Assembly: GCF_900637955.1 (NCBI RefSeq)
Contig: NZ_LR134476.1
Span: 744,001-808,000, forward strand
DNA length: 64,000 nt
Reading direction: 5' to 3'
Source of the DNA: Trueperella bialowiezensis
GTDB lineage: Bacteria; Actinomycetota; Actinomycetes; Actinomycetales; Actinomycetaceae
Part shown: one piece after another, positions 7,460-17,842 of the stretch
Position numbering within the stretch: position 1 is the first letter of the stretch
Layout of the letters: each line of letters begins with the position of its first letter
The notes under the pieces: generated by a model
What the model was told of the DNA's origin: nothing
Databases searched by the model: none
What the model saw: only the letters and a program-made list of their open reading frames with translations
Made by a program: the position numbers and the translations under genes

Positions 7460-10257
7460 TCAGGCGTTCTCCTCACTCATCTTGCGCCGGATGGAGTGAG
7501 TTCCTGCCGCAGCAAGACCAGCTACCATGACGACGAGTCCGACATACATGTAGGTGTCACGACTAATCCCACCTGTCAGTGGAATATTCGGCCCGACCAC
7601 CTTGACGTTGACGACGGGATCGAGCACGACGTTCAAGCCGTCGGTGTTGTCGACGTCGCCAACCCGGAACGTGATAGGTGTTTCATCGAGCATGTGCCCG
7701 GCAGGTGCCAGGGTTTCGACGAGCGTGTACTCGCCCCACGCAAGATTGTTTACGGTGAATTGCCCGTTGTTACCGACGTCTTGAACAGCTTGCCCCTGGG
7801 TCGGCAGTCCGGGACCTTTCAGGACCCATTCGGAGCCGCCCAAGCCGGCTCCCGCGTCGTCGACCTTGGTCCACGCCACGCTTCCGGCGTTCTTGTTAAT
7901 GGTGTTCGTGACGACGACGTTCGCGGCCTGGTCTTTCGTGATCGTCACCGGCGCGCCGATCTGCTGGCTTGAGCTGTAGTATTCGCCGTCGACGCCGGTA
8001 AGCGCATTTTCAGTGACAGAGCACGTGTAGTTCACCGGCACATCAACGTGTTCGACGCCGGTGGTTTGCCCACTCGGTGTCAGCAGGGCTTGGCCTGCAC
8101 CTTGCTTCTGCCACGTGCCCGTGATGTCTGGCTTCGTGGCGTGCTCACAGGTGTAGGTGCCCGAATATGTCAGTTCCGCAGCCTTCTCGGTGGCATCGCC
8201 GTCGAGAGCTTTCTCGATCGTCAGCGTTCCGGTAGCGGGACGGTTGTGGATGACGATCGTATGCTCCACACCTTCCGTGACCGTGAACGTTGCAAGATCC
8301 TTGCCGTCGTTGCCGGTGGGCACGCCATTAACCTCGTAGGTGGTGGAATAGTCCGGGTGGTCTTCTTCCTCGACCGTGTAGTTGCCCTGCACTTTGAGGT
8401 CGGTGATCACACGCCCGTCGGCATCTGACGCATTGAGAATAACTTCACGAGCATACGGCTGGACACTGTCAAGACCTGGCCCAGTCACGTTGACTTTGAA
8501 GTCCATGTCTGTGTTCACGACCGCTCCGGCGTCGTCGTACAGCACTTTCTTCACGACGTACAGGGTCGGCTTCACCGTTGGAACAGGGAACGGAACGCTC
8601 TGCGGCTGCCAGTCAGCGTCCGTGTAAGTAATCTTGGCTTCGCCGTTCGTCGGGTAATTTCCGGACGCATCCGGCGTGGCGGCCAAAATCTTATCGTTGA
8701 TGCTGATGCGGTATTTCAATTCCGCATACTTCACGTCCGATCCAGGTACGATCGGCCTGGTCAGCGAACCGGGCTTCCAGTTGATCGTATTGTTCTCGTA
8801 GGTCGGCGCTGGGTTCGCGGGTGTGGCAGAGATTTTTTGGACGTCAGCGATCGGGATTTCGAAGCCCTGACCCATCGGGTCAACTGCTTGAGCGTCTCTC
8901 ACAGCGGCGTCGATGTAGCCCGCAATCGCCTGATAGACGGGCGTTAACTGATTGACATCTTGCACGTCCGTGAAGCTATCCGGAGACGCCATGGACTGCA
9001 TGATGCTATTACCCGTGGTGCTCATCTGAAGCCCGACTGTCCAGAGCCGAGTACCTTCGTTCTTCGTGAAACCAGCTTCAGCGATCGCCGAATTTCCGTG
9101 GTTGTAGTACCGCTTCCTCCATGCGCGTTGGCGGTTATATTGCGTATGGAGGTCAGTGCCATCTCCCACTGCTACGTTATACCTGTACGCCGATTCCGGC
9201 GCGTTCGCAGTAGTTTCCCAATGCCTACCGTTGTAGGGCTGAAGATAATTACCTGGATTGTTTAATGCGTACGAGTATGTTGGCACGCCATCAGAGAGCA
9301 ACACGATATGCTTGTAGTCCGCCGTCGACGACTCGAGCATGTTGCGAGCCTGCCGCACTCCCGCCTGCGTAAACGTGCCTCCATCAGCTCGCAGACCGTT
9401 GATGGCGCTCCGCAGCGCTGTTGGATCATTTGTCAGGCCGCTGTGTACGGTCACGTTAGTTTCGTAGGATACGACCGCGATACGAGTGTTGTCCGAGGGC
9501 AAGAGCGTATCAACAAAGGCCTTAGCAGCATCTTTCGCAGCATCCATCCGGCCGTAATACCTCATGGATCCAGAAGTGTCGATCACAAGTACGATGTCGG
9601 AGGTCCGCTTCTTATCTTTGCCCTCTACGCGCAGCGTCACGTCCCACATGTTGACCATGCCGGGAACCGGCTCGGCCTTCTTGAAAACTTTGACTTCGCC
9701 CGGTTGGGTGGGATGCGCGTAAGCGGAGCGAAAGGCTCGCGGTGCGAACATGAGGCGGGCAGACGATTCGAGTGGTGGAGCTTCGACGTCTACCAGCCCG
9801 GTGTACGGCTCGTCATATCCTTCTGGTAAGCCATCGGGATTGTGCGACTCGTCGTCGGAACTTTCATTTCTTGGCTCTGCGGTGGGATTGTGATCGTCGC
9901 TCGGCGCTGATGCTGCGCTCGTTGATTGCCCTACGTTCGGGGCTTGATCCTTAGTCGGGGCCGGATCCTCAGCTAACGAGCCCCCCCGGAAGCGGATGTT
10001 CCGGGCGCGGAGTTCTCTAGTTGATCGGGAGCGCTGGACTCGGGCGTGTGATCGGCGTCGGCGTCGTCTGCAGGTGAGGCTTGAGATTGTTCTAACGGGG
10101 GAAGCGGATCGGGTTCGCCAGCGTCGCTAGCCTGTTCGACGTCGGACACCTGCGTTCCGAAAGCGCTCTCGTTATCGAAGCCAAGCCATGACAGCATGAG
10201 CAAGGCGATACATATCGCCAAGACCTTATATGCCTTGCGTGTCAGTGTGGCTACCAT
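7460..10257 (-). CDS. Pilus tip adhesin with VWA and CnaB domains, interrupted by a one-base frameshift
   Basis: Two reading frames make one protein. Frame 1 (from the ATG at 10257, with AAAGGA upstream, to the stop at 9973) codes for a signal peptide and a low-complexity Ser/Pro/Asp linker. Frame 2 runs from the G tract at about 9985 to 7460 without a stop; it continues the same kind of linker, then a VWA domain with MIDAS motif DTSGSM and LLSDGVPT, CnaB-like repeats, and a sorting signal IPLTG with hydrophobic helix and RRK tail. Adding one G to the seven-G run at 9981-9987 joins the frames into about 932 residues. As read, translation would stop after about 94 residues, or a headless protein could start at the ATG at 9751. 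Sequencing error, phase variation and ribosomal slippage are all possible. Confidence 0.85.
9981..9987 (-). repeat. Seven-G homopolymer at the frameshift in the tip adhesin gene
   Basis: Seven consecutive C on the plus strand (G on the coding strand) mark the exact place where the open frame changes. In-frame continuation needs eight or five G. The tract lies in the disordered linker between signal peptide and VWA domain, where changes in glycine number would be harmless to folding. Such a position is typical of slipped-strand on/off switching of surface adhesins, but a base-calling error in a homopolymer gives the same picture. Confidence 0.7.
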
Positions 10258-10528
10258 AGCCAGTTTTCCTTTCAGTGCACGAACCCGCTCAAGCAACTTG
10301 CCATAGGCCTGCCCAACCTTCAAAGGAAAATGGGGCGCATGTTCCTTGCGCGGTGATCGCTTTGATGTTTAATAAGCTGTCGGGCTCATTGTACCGCGGC
10401 TCACAGTCGAGTGCAAAATTACGCAACACGCCGTATGACCTCGTGAAATAATGGTCATGCTGTTTTCGCGCGTGTCATCAAAAGAGCGGTTCGCGACAAG
10501 AGCTAGTCGCAACAGCGTAGGCGGGCGG

Positions 10529-10602
10529 TGCCCCCAGTGGGATTCGAACCCACACTGTATCGATTTTAAGTCGACTGCCTCTGCCGGTTGGGCTATGGGG
10601 GC
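10529..10602 (-). tRNA. tRNA-Leu(TAA)
   Basis: 74-base cloverleaf on the minus strand. The acceptor stem GCCCCCA pairs with TGGGGGC, followed by discriminator A. The anticodon stem GTCGA/TCGAT encloses the loop CTTAAAA, so the anticodon is TAA, reading UUA. The T-arm GTGGG-TTCGAAT-CCCAC is perfect. The variable loop is only five bases (ACAGT), unlike the long arm usual for leucine tRNAs. No CCA is encoded. It is oriented opposite to nhaA and sits alone between the pilus locus and nhaA. Confidence 0.9.
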
Positions 10603-10783
10603 GCAAGCCCTAGATTACCCGCCTGCCACCCGTTGCCAAAATATGGAACGTTCCGCAAGCTTAAAAATCCTGCAATCGGTGGCAAATCTTTACACGTAGG
10701 CTACGAAAGGCACTAAGCTTGGGGGATAGTCACTGCACAGCTAATCGTGACAACACGCAGCAATCGACCTGAATGGGGACAAA

Positions 10784-12133
10784 ATGGGTGTCATTTCAAG
10801 GTATCGCGAATCGCTCAAGAACGAGACGATCGCGGGTGTCGTACTTATTATCGGAGCGGTAGTAGCGCTTACCTGGGCGAACTTTCCGGTCAAGGCCGCT
10901 CGCGACGCATACGACACGCTCGCCTTCACCGAATTATTTACTTTCCAAGGCCACTCGATCACGGCATCGCTCATCGCCTCCGATTTCCTGCTCGCACTGT
11001 TCTTCTTCATCGTGGGCATGGAGCTGAAGCAGGAGTTCGTGATCGGTTCTCTTCGCGATCCGAAGCGTGCGCTCGTGCCGATTATTGCGGCCGTCTTCGG
11101 TATGGCCGGCCCGGTTGCCGTGTACTCGGTCGTGCAGCTCCTTTCCGATACTCCCAACTGGGACGGTTGGGCCGTGCCGGTGGCCACGGATATTGCTTTC
11201 GCGCTCGGCGTGCTCGGCCTGTTCGGCAAGGGTTTGCCGATCGCGATGCGCACCTTCCTCATGACCCTCGCCGTTGTTGACGACCTGCTCGGCATCACGA
11301 TCATTGCCGTCTTCTTCTCGTCGAACCTGAACTTCGTTTACCTCGCCCTGTCGCTGGTGACGATCGCCGTCTTTGGTTTCATGGTCCAGCGCCGCATAAT
11401 CAAGTGGTACATCCTGTGGCCGCTCGGCCTGTTGGCCTGGTTCTTCATGTTCGCATCCGGCATTCATGCGACCATCGCGGGGGTCGCGCTCGGCATGACA
11501 GTCCCAGCCATCCAGCGCGCCAGCGAACCGCTCCCCCTCACCGAGGAGCTCACCGAAAAGCTCAACTTCTACTCCGCGGGCATCATCCTGCCGATCTTCG
11601 CCTTCTTCGCGGCCGGCGTGAACATCGTCGACTCGGGTGGTATCGGCGCCATGCTGACCGACCCGGCCGCAATGGGTATCTACCTTGGTCTGCCCGTGGG
11701 CAAGACCATCGGCATCACGCTTGGCGTGGCCATCCTCGTCTACGTTTTCCGCCTCAAGCTCGGCAAGGGACTCAGCCTGCCAGACATTTTGGCGGTCTCC
11801 ATGACGGCCGGTATCGGCTTTACGGTGTCACTGCTGATCGCCACGCTGTCCTTCAGCGCCGGCGTCCCGGCCGGCCCGCACGCCCGCGTCGCCGTGCTCC
11901 TGGGCACGTTCATTTCGCTCATCCTCGGCGCGATCCTGCTGCGCTGGCGCGCCGCTTGGCACGCACGTCACCCCGAGGTAGCCGCAGCTGCCGACGCTGC
12001 CGACGACGCCGAAGCCCCGGCTGGCTCTGCTGATCCGGCACGCTCTGGTGTTCCGGAGAGCGCCGACGATCGCACCTGGGGTGAAGTCCCCGGCGGCGAA
12101 CCCGAGGTCGGGCCGAATCACTACGACCGCTAG
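10784..12133 (+). CDS. nhaA: Na+/H+ antiporter NhaA
   Basis: 449-residue antiporter that exchanges sodium for protons across the cell membrane. The N-terminus (YRESLKNETIAGVVLI) is typical of NhaA, and the two ion-binding aspartate motifs are present: ATDIAFALGVLGLFG near residue 130 and AVVDDLLGI near 165. About twelve membrane segments end near residue 395. An alanine/aspartate-rich cytoplasmic tail of about 50 residues is added at the C-terminus, as often seen in actinobacterial members. GGGGAC before the ATG serves as ribosome binding site. A strong terminator follows at 12184. The gene is transcribed alone. Confidence 0.95.
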   Translation: MGVISRYRESLKNETIAGVVLIIGAVVALTWANFPVKAARDAYDTLAFTELFTFQGHSITASLIASDFLLALFFFIVGMELKQEFVIGSLRDPKRALVPIIAAVFGMAGPVAVYSVVQLLSDTPNWDGWAVPVATDIAFALGVLGLFGKGLPIAMRTFLMTLAVVDDLLGITIIAVFFSSNLNFVYLALSLVTIAVFGFMVQRRIIKWYILWPLGLLAWFFMFASGIHATIAGVALGMTVPAIQRASEPLPLTEELTEKLNFYSAGIILPIFAFFAAGVNIVDSGGIGAMLTDPAAMGIYLGLPVGKTIGITLGVAILVYVFRLKLGKGLSLPDILAVSMTAGIGFTVSLLIATLSFSAGVPAGPHARVAVLLGTFISLILGAILLRWRAAWHARHPEVAAAADAADDAEAPAGSADPARSGVPESADDRTWGEVPGGEPEVGPNHYDR

Positions 12134-12183
12134 AGGCTACGACCCTTCAAGGCCGACAGAGTCTGTAGGGTCTGGTCGACAGT

Positions 12184-12223
12184 GCCGGGGGTGGTGCGAA
12201 TATCCGCACCACCCCCGGCTTTT
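12184..12223 (+). terminator. Rho-independent terminator after nhaA
   Basis: Perfect 15-base arms (12184-12198 with 12205-12219), a six-base loop and TTTT directly after. It lies 50 bases downstream of the nhaA stop. The symmetrical GC-rich stem could also stop the convergent ppx operon transcript. Confidence 0.9.
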
Positions 12224-12255
12224 ACATCAACTCTTTACCGCACTAACGCGGGCTT

Positions 12256-13227
12256 CTACCGCACCCACGCCGGCGGATTAGGCTCACGCGCCGCCCACAG
12301 CGCCATCCCATCCAAGATGTCATGCTCAGACGTGATCGTATGAGTCAGCGGGATAGTTTCCGCGGTCGCACTTGCCACACGCCGGATCACTTCCTGCCAT
12401 ACGAGCGCACCCGCATGAATCACATCCACACGCCCCGGATGCATGAACGGTAGCCTTGCCCGTTCTTCCGCCGTCGACCTAATAAACCACTCGCACGCGC
12501 CGTCTGCCTCCGCCAAAGACATTTGCGCACCGTGAATCCTCTTCGCATCGTATTCCCGAAGATCAAGCACCTTCGCGGTGATCGTCGTGATCGTGCCCGC
12601 AAGCCCAATGAGCGTACGAGTCTGGGAAAGATCAATCCCCGTAGTGTCCAGCGCCTCCTGCACGTCGGCACGCGCCGCCGCTATCTCGCCGTCGGTGAGC
12701 GGATCAGAATGCAAGTGCCGTTCCCTCATCCGCACGCATCCCACGTCCATCGACGCCGCCCCAAGGATCGTGCCATCCGCACGCCCAAGCACCAGCTCCG
12801 TCGAACCGCCGCCCAGGTCAACCGTCAAAAACGGCTCCTCGGTCGAACCCGCCAGCACAGAAGTAGCACCAGCAAACGACGCCCGCGCCTCCTCCTGACC
12901 CGACAGCACTTGCACATCCACCCCGAGCCTCTCCCGTACGCCCGCCACAAACAGCTCGCGGTTAGCCGCATCCCGGGTGGCCGACGTCGCCGCAAAACGA
13001 ATCGACTCCACCCCGTGCTCCCGGCATTGTTCACCATACTCGTCCACGAACGCCAACGTCCGCTCGAGCGCTACCGGATCAAACTGGCCTGTGCGATCCA
13101 CGCCCTGCCCCAGACGTGCGATCTCCATTCGCCGAACCACGTCCGTGAGCGGCCCGTCCTCGTCGGGCACGTCCGCAATTAACAGGCGGATCGAGTTCGT
13201 TCCGCAATCAATTCCTGCAACCCTCAT
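12256..13227 (-). CDS. ppx: Ppx/GppA family exopolyphosphatase / guanosine pentaphosphatase
   Basis: 323-residue ASKHA-fold phosphatase, from the ATG at 13227 with GGAGG nine bases upstream. The first phosphate-binding loop is GIDCGTNSIRLLIAD at residues 5-19, and the second is DLGGGSTELVLG near 143. The family cleaves inorganic polyphosphate and/or pppGpp. The start overlaps the stop of the DUF501 gene (ATGA), so both are translated together. The order ftsB-like, DUF501, ppx is conserved in actinobacteria (Rv1024-Rv1026 in M. tuberculosis), which supports the assignment. Confidence 0.92.
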   Translation of the reverse strand: MRVAGIDCGTNSIRLLIADVPDEDGPLTDVVRRMEIARLGQGVDRTGQFDPVALERTLAFVDEYGEQCREHGVESIRFAATSATRDAANRELFVAGVRERLGVDVQVLSGQEEARASFAGATSVLAGSTEEPFLTVDLGGGSTELVLGRADGTILGAASMDVGCVRMRERHLHSDPLTDGEIAAARADVQEALDTTGIDLSQTRTLIGLAGTITTITAKVLDLREYDAKRIHGAQMSLAEADGACEWFIRSTAEERARLPFMHPGRVDVIHAGALVWQEVIRRVASATAETIPLTHTITSEHDILDGMALWAAREPNPPAWVR

Positions 13228-13802
13228 TGTTGGCCTCCATCCGACTGGGCTTGATCCCGCCGATCCACACACCGGCACACGGCCGGATCCCAACCGGCGA
13301 TCGCCAGCGCGTCATCACCAGCAGGCACCACGCCCGGCCCAACCGCGAGCGCATACCCTGCCAGCGCATGCAAACACTTCACACGATCCGGCATCCCGCC
13401 CGCTGAACGGTCATCAATCTCCGGCACGTCCGCCAGTATTTCCCGACGCTCCACATAGATACGATGGGCGCGCTCGTGAGCGGCACGATAATCGGCATCA
13501 TTTGCCAGCCTCTCGTTGAAATCCACCATCTGACCGGCGCTTTCAATCCGCGAAATCTCTTTCACCAAGGAAGGCAGCGACAGGTAGAACAGAGTCGGGA
13601 ACGGGCTACCATCCGGCAGGCGCGGATAAGTGATCGTCACAGCCGGAGCACCGCACGCGCACCGCGCACCTATCCCGACCAGCCCGCGCGGATAACGCCC
13701 GAGCTGTTCAGTAATGACGGCGTGGTCCGATTCGCGAATCTCCGTGGCGTTTGCCGCCACCTGCCTCAGCGTTTCCAGCGCAATCGTAGGGGTTTCACTC
13801 AT
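13224..13802 (-). CDS. DUF501 domain protein
   Basis: 192-residue protein of the actinobacterial DUF501 family. Recognisable are the cysteine motif CACGAP near residue 47, the TYPRLPDGSPFPTLFYLS block near 58-75, and a C-terminal CLHALAGYALAVGPG motif with VPAGDDAL. No catalytic mechanism is established for the family as far as I know. The conserved cysteines hint at a metal or redox site, which is inference. It lies between the ftsB-like gene and ppx, overlaps ppx by four bases, and its position is conserved in mycobacteria (Rv1025), suggesting a link to division or polyphosphate physiology. Confidence 0.88.
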   Translation of the reverse strand: MSETPTIALETLRQVAANATEIRESDHAVITEQLGRYPRGLVGIGARCACGAPAVTITYPRLPDGSPFPTLFYLSLPSLVKEISRIESAGQMVDFNERLANDADYRAAHERAHRIYVERREILADVPEIDDRSAGGMPDRVKCLHALAGYALAVGPGVVPAGDDALAIAGWDPAVCRCVDRRDQAQSDGGQQ

Positions 13803-13870
13803 GGTTACAGCCTACAACGTGGCTCGTTGACGACGCCCATCGAACACCTTACGCGCCGACTCCTCATCGC

Positions 13871-14863
13871 TTATTCGGCGTCGCCGTCGGGTGCGCCGCC
13901 ATCAGAGGTGTCGCTATCACCGGCGTCGTCGCTGGCCTCGTCGCCGGACGTATCGCCGTCGGGACTGTCACTTGCCGGTTCGCTGCTACCTGGCGACGTC
14001 GTATCCTCAGCCGGCGTCTGCCCGATCAGCGGCACGTTCGACGGATTCGTCTCCTCTCCGGCCCCACCCGCGATCACGATCGAATCCCACATCGTCACAT
14101 AGAACGGGGTAGCCTGACGACGCCGGTCATTCATCTCCTTGGTCCGCTCGGCAAGCTGCTGCTCGTGCGTGCCCTCGTCCGGATCGGACACCAAGTAGAG
14201 CGTCTCCCCGGGCATCACATAGCCGAGCCGTTCGCGGGCTTGGCTGCGCACGAAGTCGTCGTCTTGCCAGCGCGCCAACTCCTGCTCAAGAAGGGCCACG
14301 CGTTCTGTAGCGTCTTCCAACTGCTGAGTGAGTTGGCGCTTTTCTTGCTGCTGCTCAAGGTAGCGGTTCATCGGCGGCGCCACAATGGCGATCGCAACTA
14401 GCACGAAAAATACGATGGCAAGACCCCGCAGAGAAAACTGCCGGGTCTTCTCCCCCATCGTGAACCGGATGTGGCGTTTCTTATTAAAGCGTTCGATTCC
14501 ACGCGCCGAGGATTCAGGGGCACGGCGCGTTGCCGCAGGCCGCGAGTTCTCACTGGGTTTGCTCCGCGAGGCCCGACTCTGCCCAGGCGGCCGCGGATTG
14601 TGTACCGGCCGTGGGGACTTACCGGACGAGTTTTGGTTTCGCTGCCCGCCTGTACCAGCCCTGTTCGCAGCCTGGCTATTCGCGGCGGTCACTTTCCTTG
14701 GAGCTTGCTCGGCCGCTTGGCTCCCGGAGTCGGCGCGCTGTGGGCGCATGGGAGCTGCACTGTCGCGACGCCGGGCCGCTGCCGCCGCCGAATCCTTGCG
14801 GGCACGCGGACGCGAGCCCGACCGTTCCGGACCGGGCCGACCAGTAGGGCGACGCGAACTCAT
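13871..14863 (-). CDS. FtsB/DivIC-like septum formation initiator
   Basis: 330 residues from the ATG at 14863; a longer frame to 14980 runs into repeat DNA and is not used. Residues 1-165 are a basic, low-complexity Arg/Ala/Ser/Pro tail, predicted cytoplasmic. A single membrane helix (GLAIVFFVLVAIAIVAPP) follows near residue 175, then a coiled coil rich in Gln, Glu and Leu (about 190-225), then the family signature ARERLGYVMPGETLYLV near 235-250. The end is an acidic Ser/Asp/Gly-rich extension. FtsB-type proteins link FtsQ and FtsL in the divisome. Position between eno and DUF501 matches mycobacterial Rv1024. Confidence 0.88.
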   Translation of the reverse strand: MSSRRPTGRPGPERSGSRPRARKDSAAAAARRRDSAAPMRPQRADSGSQAAEQAPRKVTAANSQAANRAGTGGQRNQNSSGKSPRPVHNPRPPGQSRASRSKPSENSRPAATRRAPESSARGIERFNKKRHIRFTMGEKTRQFSLRGLAIVFFVLVAIAIVAPPMNRYLEQQQEKRQLTQQLEDATERVALLEQELARWQDDDFVRSQARERLGYVMPGETLYLVSDPDEGTHEQQLAERTKEMNDRRRQATPFYVTMWDSIVIAGGAGEETNPSNVPLIGQTPAEDTTSPGSSEPASDSPDGDTSGDEASDDAGDSDTSDGGAPDGDAE

Positions 14864-14978
14864 ACCCACCAGTCTAAAGCTGGCCGGCATCAATGGCGGG
14901 CAGCGCAACGGGTGAGCCACAGCGCACCGCCGCCCAGGTATCCCGCCCACGCGGCACGCCCAGGTATCCCACCCAGCC

Positions 14979-15054
14979 ATTTCTGCTTATATAGCAGTTC
15001 TGGCGAACTCGAGGGCCCCAAACCTCCCCGTTTCTGCTTATATAGCGGAAACGA
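14979..15054. repeat. Intergenic repeat family A, copy 1
   Basis: Two palindromic cores of the type TTTCTGCTTATATAGC lie at 14980-14996 and 15031-15046, separated by a 35-base GC-rich centre containing GAACTCGAGGGCC. Similar units occur at 46523-46597 and 62544-62612. Within each core CTGCT and AGCAG can pair around TATAT. The three copies share layout and most of the central sequence, so they derive from one ancestor. Confidence 0.85.
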
Positions 15055-15121
15055 ATGGCACGAACCCAGCATTGGCCCGCTCGCCTAACCGGTTTACCCT
15101 GTCACACTGAGCGATTTACCC

Positions 15122-15170
15122 GAAAAGGGGCGCGAGCCGGAGCTTTCCTGCTCCGGCCCGCGCCCTTTTC
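15122..15170 (-). terminator. Long terminator hairpin after eno
   Basis: Near-perfect 21-22-base arms (15122-15143 and 15150-15170) around a six-base loop, ending in CTTTTC on the minus strand. It begins about 20 bases past the eno stop codon and has the stability expected for the end of a highly expressed gene. Confidence 0.85.
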
Positions 15171-15189
15171 GAGGTTACTTGTTTAGAGG

Positions 15190-16912
<1,723 letters not shown>

Positions 16913-17704
16913 TCAAAATCGATTACGCACAATATCGACAAACCAGTCAAACTCGTCAACTACATTATATTCAGGTAAGGGCGTAAACCCCAGCGGGGTT
17001 CTAGATTTTTCTTCCGACGTTTCGCAAGGCTCACTTTTATTCACAAGAGGCCAAACATTACGCAGATACGCGCCCTCACGATTTCCATATTCGTCCTGAT
17101 TAATAGCAGCATAGAGACAGCCGGCAAAAAGATCTGCTAAATCTGATTCCTTAAAATTACGAGCATCGACCCATTTAATATCCAGCGGCAAGATTTCGCT
17201 CAGATTCGGCAGAATATATTTTTCAAAGTACGGCTTTGTTGCACCATTGTGATCCAGATTCTTCACGTGAGAATACCTTATGGATAGTGGTGCCTCTCGG
17301 TTCCACTCCCGCGCTGCCCAACATAGGCTTTTCAACATTTCACCCGCGACGTAGTTATAGAGGCGGGCACGCTCGTTCACGTATTCGCCGTTAAGGCGGT
17401 CTTTATCGGTGAAAACATAAATGACCTGAATATTTTCCAGCTCTCCCATTCGCTGGGAAATGTACTTTCTTCTCTCGTGCTTCCGAACATGTTCTTTCCA
17501 CGAAAAATTTTTCCAATCAGGAACATTGAATTCATCTTTAAGGTTCTCGATAAACTCGCGTGCCTCGCCTGCTCCTTTTTCGTCTAGCAGTATTCCGGCC
17601 ATCCCGAAATACCGACTAGCTTTGCCGGGTCTGGCGCCCAAATCGCCAGTCTCATCGACATAGGCGTATAGCTGGGACGTTTGAGAAGAATGCGGTGAGC
17701 TCAT
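16913..17704 (-). CDS. DUF3800 domain protein (putative RNase H-fold nuclease)
   Basis: 263-residue protein. The N-terminal motif YAYVDETGD (Asp17, Glu18, Asp21) is the hallmark acidic motif of DUF3800, a family with a predicted RNase H-like fold that is frequent on mobile elements and near defence genes. Further acidic blocks fit the fold: YSHVKNLDHNG near 135, DARNFKESDLADLFAG near 175. The coding sequence and its surroundings are visibly richer in A and T than eno and mfd on either side, and a perfect inverted repeat abuts the 3' end. It breaks the eno-mfd order, so recent insertion is likely. No toxin, antitoxin or other defence partner is next to it. Function unknown. Confidence 0.85.
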   Translation of the reverse strand: MSSPHSSQTSQLYAYVDETGDLGARPGKASRYFGMAGILLDEKGAGEAREFIENLKDEFNVPDWKNFSWKEHVRKHERRKYISQRMGELENIQVIYVFTDKDRLNGEYVNERARLYNYVAGEMLKSLCWAAREWNREAPLSIRYSHVKNLDHNGATKPYFEKYILPNLSEILPLDIKWVDARNFKESDLADLFAGCLYAAINQDEYGNREGAYLRNVWPLVNKSEPCETSEEKSRTPLGFTPLPEYNVVDEFDWFVDIVRNRF

Positions 17705-17842
17705 GGCAAGTAACTTTACCTTGTCGCACCGACACTAAATTGATTCAGGTGTCTGATTTTCAGGCCTAGGAATACGCCTAAACTGGACAGAAAAAATTCG
17801 GTCAACACCCCGGAACACCGGCGAAAACGTCACAGACCCGGC

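Larger units (their letters stand above)
14864..15189. other. Intergenic region ftsB-like to eno: repeat A copy plus eno terminator
   Basis: This 326-base gap has no credible gene. It holds one copy of repeat family A (14979-15054) and the long eno terminator hairpin (15122-15170). Just upstream of the repeat a short direct duplication of GCCCAGGTATCCC is visible around 14933-14970. Confidence 0.7.

Noticed and set aside
10529-10602. Suppressor tRNA reading a stop codon
   Set aside because: The anticodon is TAA (5' to 3'), which pairs with UUA leucine codons; an ochre suppressor would need TTA.
14979-15054. Repeat A as a mini CRISPR array
   Set aside because: Each site has only two cores and the sequence between them is itself repeated at the other sites, so it is not a set of unique spacers.
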